Source: Burkholderiaceae bacterium (GTDB lineage: Bacteria; Pseudomonadota; Gammaproteobacteria; Burkholderiales; Burkholderiaceae_D). From it: a stretch of DNA of 34,520 nucleotides. Below are positions 30,518 through 34,520 of the stretch, one piece after another. The notes below the pieces were generated by a model that did not search any database, was not told where the DNA came from, and worked only from the letters and a program-made list of their open reading frames with translations. The translations under genes and the position numbers were made by a program. Where the stretch lies: assembly GCA_019751755.1 (NCBI GenBank), contig JAIENA010000346.1, positions 1 to 34,520 of the forward strand, written 5' to 3'. The stretch's first letter is position 1. Every line of letters begins with the position of its first letter.

Positions 30518-33240
30518 GCTCGGGCCGCCTGTATCCAGCGATCCAACATCGGCACCAAGGTCAGGGCTAATTCGTGACTGTCGCCGATACGCGCTTTGTA
30601 GTCATCTAAGTCCGGTACCAGATTCGACAACTGATCGACATCGCTTGGCATGATTGAGGCAAAAACAGCAACATCGACCTGGCGAGGTCCATGACGAAGC
30701 ATATTTTTGAAGAGGTCTGTTGTGAAGCGTCGGTCGATATTGCCCTGTAAGACACATAATCGTCTGCCGATCGCGGCATAAAAAGCGCCTCGGGATTCAG
30801 TTGACATGAATTCCGCGTCGGTATCGCCTGCGGCTGCTCCGCTTGCACGTCTAGTCGCAAAACCCAGCGATATACCGTCACTGAGCTGCTCCTGATCCCT
30901 TGCTGCGTCGAGCGCTCGCACCATGGCCTCAAGAAGGTCTACCGATTCTGCGAGCTCGAGTGACGCAATGACCCAGTTATGTACGATGGCACGCTCCGCC
31001 CGTTGTACGCGTAAAAGTGAAAGGGGCGCAAATATTGCAGGATTAGTGGTCGCAGCCCCCCAAACCCTTAGTAGTTTCCCACATAGCTCGGCGAGCGAAC
31101 GATTAAACTCTTCTAACGGTGTATCCGACTCTCTACATATATCAGTGCCGTAAGCGACCAGGTACCTAATTGGCATGTATGCCGAACCGAAGCTCAACGA
31201 GGCTTTTCCTCGCTCTACTGAATCGAGAATCTCGACCAAAATTTGTAGGACTCGGACAACTGTCTGTTGGCCGACTGATTTTGGTGCTACCAGTAAAGCC
31301 ATCATGTTATTTACGGCATTGCTTGAATTGATCGCAGAAGCCCTCTTAAGTGCCTGTTCGATCAACAACTTGAACTGATCCTCTACGCCTTGGGTACGCA
31401 ACAGGACGGGCGGATAACAATTTAGTGTAAAAATTATATCGGCTGAATATGTTCCGTCGTCGCTGCCATTGAACTTGAGCACTTCCAACACGATTTCGTT
31501 ACCAAGCTCGCCGTTACGGCCAGCGAGGTTCCCAACGCATTCCTCACTGAGTAGTCGGAGCGCTGGCTTCACAACCACCCAATTTCCATCTGATGGGTGT
31601 ACTTTTTTTAAGAGCGCCACTGCGGAACTAACTACCCGTTTAAGACCATCATCTGTGAAGACAGAAGCGCATTCAGTTGCCAGCCGCAATGCGATGTCCT
31701 CCCCGGTCCAATAGCCAGCACTACCGATACGCAAAGCGAGCACATTCGCCAATTCATCGCGAATACCAAGGCGGAATTCAGGGCGACGCTTACAAATGTC
31801 AAGGACAGCTTCGAAGCATGTTTTGAGGTCAGCGCCTGCATTGAAAAGATTGGCGTTCGAATCTGAGCCGATTTTGATCAGGTAATTGAGCATTAGTGTC
31901 GCAAGAGCGGCACGTCCAGCGCTGATATTGCGCGCCCACTCGGCAAAAAGAGCTACAGCTACGGTTCGGCGACGCTTGCAAACACCTTCATGAGCCTCTA
32001 CATGGTTAATCACATATTGACACAGCGTTTCATCCACACACGCGTCAACTAAATCCTCGGACCACCGTACTTCTTTAGCCCAATCTGAACTTTCACTTTC
32101 AATAAGCAAGCCGATAGCAAGCCTGAAAGTCGCTGCATCATAAGATTTACGAGACATCAATTCGTCAATCAGGCACGACGCGTACTGCCCCTTAGTCGTT
32201 TTGTTCGCTGTATGCAGACCGAGGGCGGTCTGCCGCCTGAGAGTCGACCAAAACCAAGTCGCTGCGTCGGGGAAGCTCTTTTGCCGCCAAGACGTGAGCG
32301 CGTTCTCAGTAGAATGTGAATCAGCAAGTAACGGAGCTATTAACGTCGCGCTGCGCGTATCTTCTTGCAAGATCGTGTGACTCGACCTAACCCGAGCGGC
32401 GTACTCGTCAAATCCCGCATTGGCTAGAATTATGGTCCGCTCAGCCAGAGGATTGCTCAGCAGTTCCGCTAGCATTTTCTGTCCCGCCCCGTACCCATCA
32501 GTGATGGTCGCAGAGGTAGCCAGCGATTGGTTGATGCATGCCGTAATTGCCAATGCAATGTCACTAAACTTCTCTGGTTCTGTAAGCTCCTCGAGTTTTC
32601 CCTTCGCATGTTCATGTAGTTTTTTAGCCACCACCCATTCATCGCGATCGCTAAAAAGGTCACCAAGATGTTTTATCGTCACAATCCGGAGTTGGGAACT
32701 GACGTTGGCCAGAACCTCATCTAGACGCTCGAGTAAATGAGCAATCTCTGACGAACTTGATACACTGGGGGAGGCAGCGCACATCGAAATTGCACTGTAT
32801 AGTGATCTCAACCCATCCTGAACATACTCATCGTCCGGAAGCGCTTTGATAACATGTTGCATGTCACACACGCCCAGGTTGAACGCAAACTCTAGTGCCG
32901 CTGGCGGGATCGCTGCCTCACTCTTTATTGATTCGTCTACAGACCACGCTTCTTTGTCGTTTTGCCACACGATTCGTTGTACGTAAAGTTGCAAGTGCCT
33001 AGCCAATTGCGTAGAACAAATTTTAGGACGGATAAGCCAAGTCTCCATAAAGGCGTTGCCACCTCCGAGTCGCTCATCGACAAGATCCTCAAGCGAAAGT
33101 TGGCCACCGCTCATATCGTGGGCCATCGTCGCACATAACGAGCGAATACTAGAAGCAGGCAAGAAATGCCGAAGGGCAATCCAAGGCAACCAGTCGTTCT
33201 CAAACTTCATTAAAGATTCCAATCGGGTGTCAGTGACCAT
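30514..33240 (-). CDS. Large (908-aa) all-helical protein of unknown family
   Basis: ATG 33240 was chosen: AAGGGA lies nine bases upstream, and it is 23 bases after the nitrilase-protein stop. No Walker, nuclease, protease or membrane motif is seen. The whole length reads as short amphipathic helices with frequent leucine/alanine pairs, such as LAELLSNPLAERTIILANAG, ALATLMLNYLIKIGSDSN and VLRVQRAERAIVHNW-like stretches. This suggests an alpha-solenoid of the HEAT/ARM or TPR kind. Such proteins usually bind partners or sense ligands. A tryptophan-rich start (FENDWLPWIALRHFLP) may be a separate docking element. Operon position between the nitrilase-domain protein and the ATGA-coupled 92-aa protein suggests one multi-protein system. 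Confidence 0.8.
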   Translation of the reverse strand: MVTDTRLESLMKFENDWLPWIALRHFLPASSIRSLCATMAHDMSGGQLSLEDLVDERLGGGNAFMETWLIRPKICSTQLARHLQLYVQRIVWQNDKEAWSVDESIKSEAAIPPAALEFAFNLGVCDMQHVIKALPDDEYVQDGLRSLYSAISMCAASPSVSSSSEIAHLLERLDEVLANVSSQLRIVTIKHLGDLFSDRDEWVVAKKLHEHAKGKLEELTEPEKFSDIALAITACINQSLATSATITDGYGAGQKMLAELLSNPLAERTIILANAGFDEYAARVRSSHTILQEDTRSATLIAPLLADSHSTENALTSWRQKSFPDAATWFWSTLRRQTALGLHTANKTTKGQYASCLIDELMSRKSYDAATFRLAIGLLIESESSDWAKEVRWSEDLVDACVDETLCQYVINHVEAHEGVCKRRRTVAVALFAEWARNISAGRAALATLMLNYLIKIGSDSNANLFNAGADLKTCFEAVLDICKRRPEFRLGIRDELANVLALRIGSAGYWTGEDIALRLATECASVFTDDGLKRVVSSAVALLKKVHPSDGNWVVVKPALRLLSEECVGNLAGRNGELGNEIVLEVLKFNGSDDGTYSADIIFTLNCYPPVLLRTQGVEDQFKLLIEQALKRASAINSSNAVNNMMALLVAPKSVGQQTVVRVLQILVEILDSVERGKASLSFGSAYMPIRYLVAYGTDICRESDTPLEEFNRSLAELCGKLLRVWGAATTNPAIFAPLSLLRVQRAERAIVHNWVIASLELAESVDLLEAMVRALDAARDQEQLSDGISLGFATRRASGAAAGDTDAEFMSTESRGAFYAAIGRRLCVLQGNIDRRFTTDLFKNMLRHGPRQVDVAVFASIMPSDVDQLSNLVPDLDDYKARIGDSHELALTLVPMLDRWIQAARA

Positions 33241-33263
33241 TTTCAAAAATCCCTTGTTTAATC

Positions 33264-34520
33264 CTATTCCACAGCATTCATATCTCGCACCGCTCGCACA
33301 TCAAGCTTGGTCAGGCCGGGGAACATTCCACCGACCGGGTTATCACGAATCAGGCGCGGCAATGTAAAGCCCAGGGCTCTTGCAATATGCGGTACCGATT
33401 CACCCACCGCATCTAGACAAACAAGATTAGGGCGATTCTTACCAGCCTTCGATACGGTACTGTCATCTGCACGCTCTATCCCGAATCCTGCAACACAATT
33501 CCATCCATCCACCAAACCGGCCTCATGTTTTCCGAAAGACCACATTGATACTCCGTCGGGATACCGGCCTTCGGGAAATGAGACAGGAATACAGGCACCA
33601 GACAGTCCGCCTTTTTTATTACCGATCTCATCAAAATTAGCCATGACAAAGCTCGCAAAATGGTGCCTGAAACAATCGTCGCGCTTCCCAGCATCTAGAA
33701 ATGCAGATTCAAATTCGGGCTTCCATCGTCGCCGCTTACCTTTCTCATTAACAATCTCACCTACTGGTGTGCACAATGATAAAGACACGATGTCGATGTG
33801 ATCGGTGAGAAGCCTTGGAAAATGAGCTGCACTGGTATCCGCGAATGCTTTAATAGGATTGGGAATCATCGAATCGGTAGGTAATGACAAAGCATCAGCA
33901 CAAATCAAAGGCTGGATAGTGACCGCCATATATCTACTGTTTGTCGGGACGAGCGTCACCAAGCTAAGGAGGTTTGCCTCTGTCATATGGGTATCGGTTA
34001 GCGCGCTATATTCAACGCCAGCGCGAACCGCTTTGGGGTGGAGACATACCCTGACGCGCCCCGTGGACTCGACCAAAAACATGCAACCCAAATTGAAGTG
34101 GGTGCCAGGCTTCTGCTTCTGGAACCACACCTCAAAGCTGCAGAGGTCATCGTTGTGAATACCTGGAATACCTTTGATCTCCGTCAGCAAGTTCACAATC
34201 TTCTGATGAGAAAAAAGATGATTGAGGCTCTCCGAGTCGGGCCGCAACCCAACGTGCACACAGCAATGAAAACCCAACCTTACAAACCCAACCATCGCCT
34301 GAACAACATCTGCGGCCGCCAGAAACGCTTCCGGGAAAACAATTAGGTCTGCTTCTACAGGCTGGCGAATGGTGGTAGAGACGTCACCCGCAACGGCTTC
34401 GCCAGCGGCCGTATCGAAGAAGTCACGCAATACCGCATCGAAAATTTCGCCGTGTGTATGCGGCGCGTAAGCCTTCGGCTCTATCACGTAAATGCGAAAT
34501 TGCCGACTGGACCGCTCAAA
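33264..34520 (-). CDS. Nitrilase-superfamily domain protein, N-terminus beyond the window
   Basis: The frame is open to the right window edge, so the protein is longer than seen. A GTG at 34487 could give a 407-aa product but has no ribosome-binding site, and reading continues upstream as FERSSRQFRIY. Numbering from that GTG, the nitrilase catalytic triad is visible: E53 in ADLIVFPEAF, K152 in VRVCLHPKAVRA and C196 in IQPLICADAL, with strands placed as in the carbon-nitrogen hydrolase fold. The C-terminal third (about 290-407) is an extra region. In DRT1/UG1 anti-phage proteins a reverse transcriptase is fused to a C-terminal nitrilase domain, so this may be the second half of such a protein (inference). 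The low GC content marks acquired DNA. Confidence 0.75.
   Translation of the reverse strand, partial: FERSSRQFRIYVIEPKAYAPHTHGEIFDAVLRDFFDTAAGEAVAGDVSTTIRQPVEADLIVFPEAFLAAADVVQAMVGFVRLGFHCCVHVGLRPDSESLNHLFSHQKIVNLLTEIKGIPGIHNDDLCSFEVWFQKQKPGTHFNLGCMFLVESTGRVRVCLHPKAVRAGVEYSALTDTHMTEANLLSLVTLVPTNSRYMAVTIQPLICADALSLPTDSMIPNPIKAFADTSAAHFPRLLTDHIDIVSLSLCTPVGEIVNEKGKRRRWKPEFESAFLDAGKRDDCFRHHFASFVMANFDEIGNKKGGLSGACIPVSFPEGRYPDGVSMWSFGKHEAGLVDGWNCVAGFGIERADDSTVSKAGKNRPNLVCLDAVGESVPHIARALGFTLPRLIRDNPVGGMFPGLTKLDVRAVRDMNAVE

Noticed and set aside
1..34520. CRISPR arrays, tRNA or rRNA genes, integrase or attachment sites
   Set aside because: No regularly spaced repeats, no tRNA-like cloverleaf and no recombinase motif were seen on either strand.

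Overview
This window is almost certainly part of an integrative conjugative element or conjugative plasmid from a GC-rich proteobacterium. The codon use and gene types fit Burkholderiales, for example an Oxalobacteraceae-like host, but that host call is inference. The backbone genes lie mostly on the minus strand. They encode an F-type (SXT/R391/IncC-like) type IV secretion system with a MobH-type TraI relaxase. No integrase, replication gene, tRNA or att site was seen, so both ends of the element lie outside the window.

Read in transcription order (right to left), the backbone starts with a small gene set at 24-28.3 kb: a possible AcaB/DUF1845-like protein, a 55-aa protein, a 168-aa protein with tandem 11-residue repeats, a zinc-ribbon/Toprim primase-like protein and a DUF932 protein. 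Next comes a control module at 22-24 kb. A phage-type HTH/S24-like repressor that has lost its self-cleavage residues faces an FlhD-FlhC-like pair, the same kind of activator as SetCD/AcaCD. Two identical GAGCA-AC-TGCTC palindromes sit in the shared intergenic region. Transfer genes follow: traI, traD and a DUF4400 gene (17.6-22 kb), a cargo insertion of two coupled DUF262 genes (14-17.3 kb), then a 167-aa internally duplicated protein, a lytic transglycosylase, an OmpA-like lipoprotein, traA pilin, traL, traE, traK, traB, dsbC, traV, traC, trbI, an S26 peptidase, traW, traU, trbC and the first codons of the next gene. Many neighbours overlap by ATGA, which indicates translational coupling.

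A solo TnpB element (about 2.89-4.04 kb, plus strand) sits between trbI and the S26 gene, antisense to the operon, and leaves both coding regions and the ribosome-binding site of the S26 gene intact. Its RuvC centre looks like the rearranged type.

At 28.3 kb the visibly GC-rich backbone ends at a small element of about 97 bp with inverted-repeat ends and a possible CTTTAG duplication. To its right is a lower-GC accessory block on the minus strand (28.5-34.5 kb). It holds a nitrilase-superfamily protein whose frame is open to the window edge (possibly the C-terminal half of a reverse transcriptase-nitrilase defence protein), a 908-aa all-helical protein of unknown family, a 92-aa protein coupled to it by ATGA, and three further unknown genes. 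This block is the best candidate here for an undescribed, probably defensive, system.
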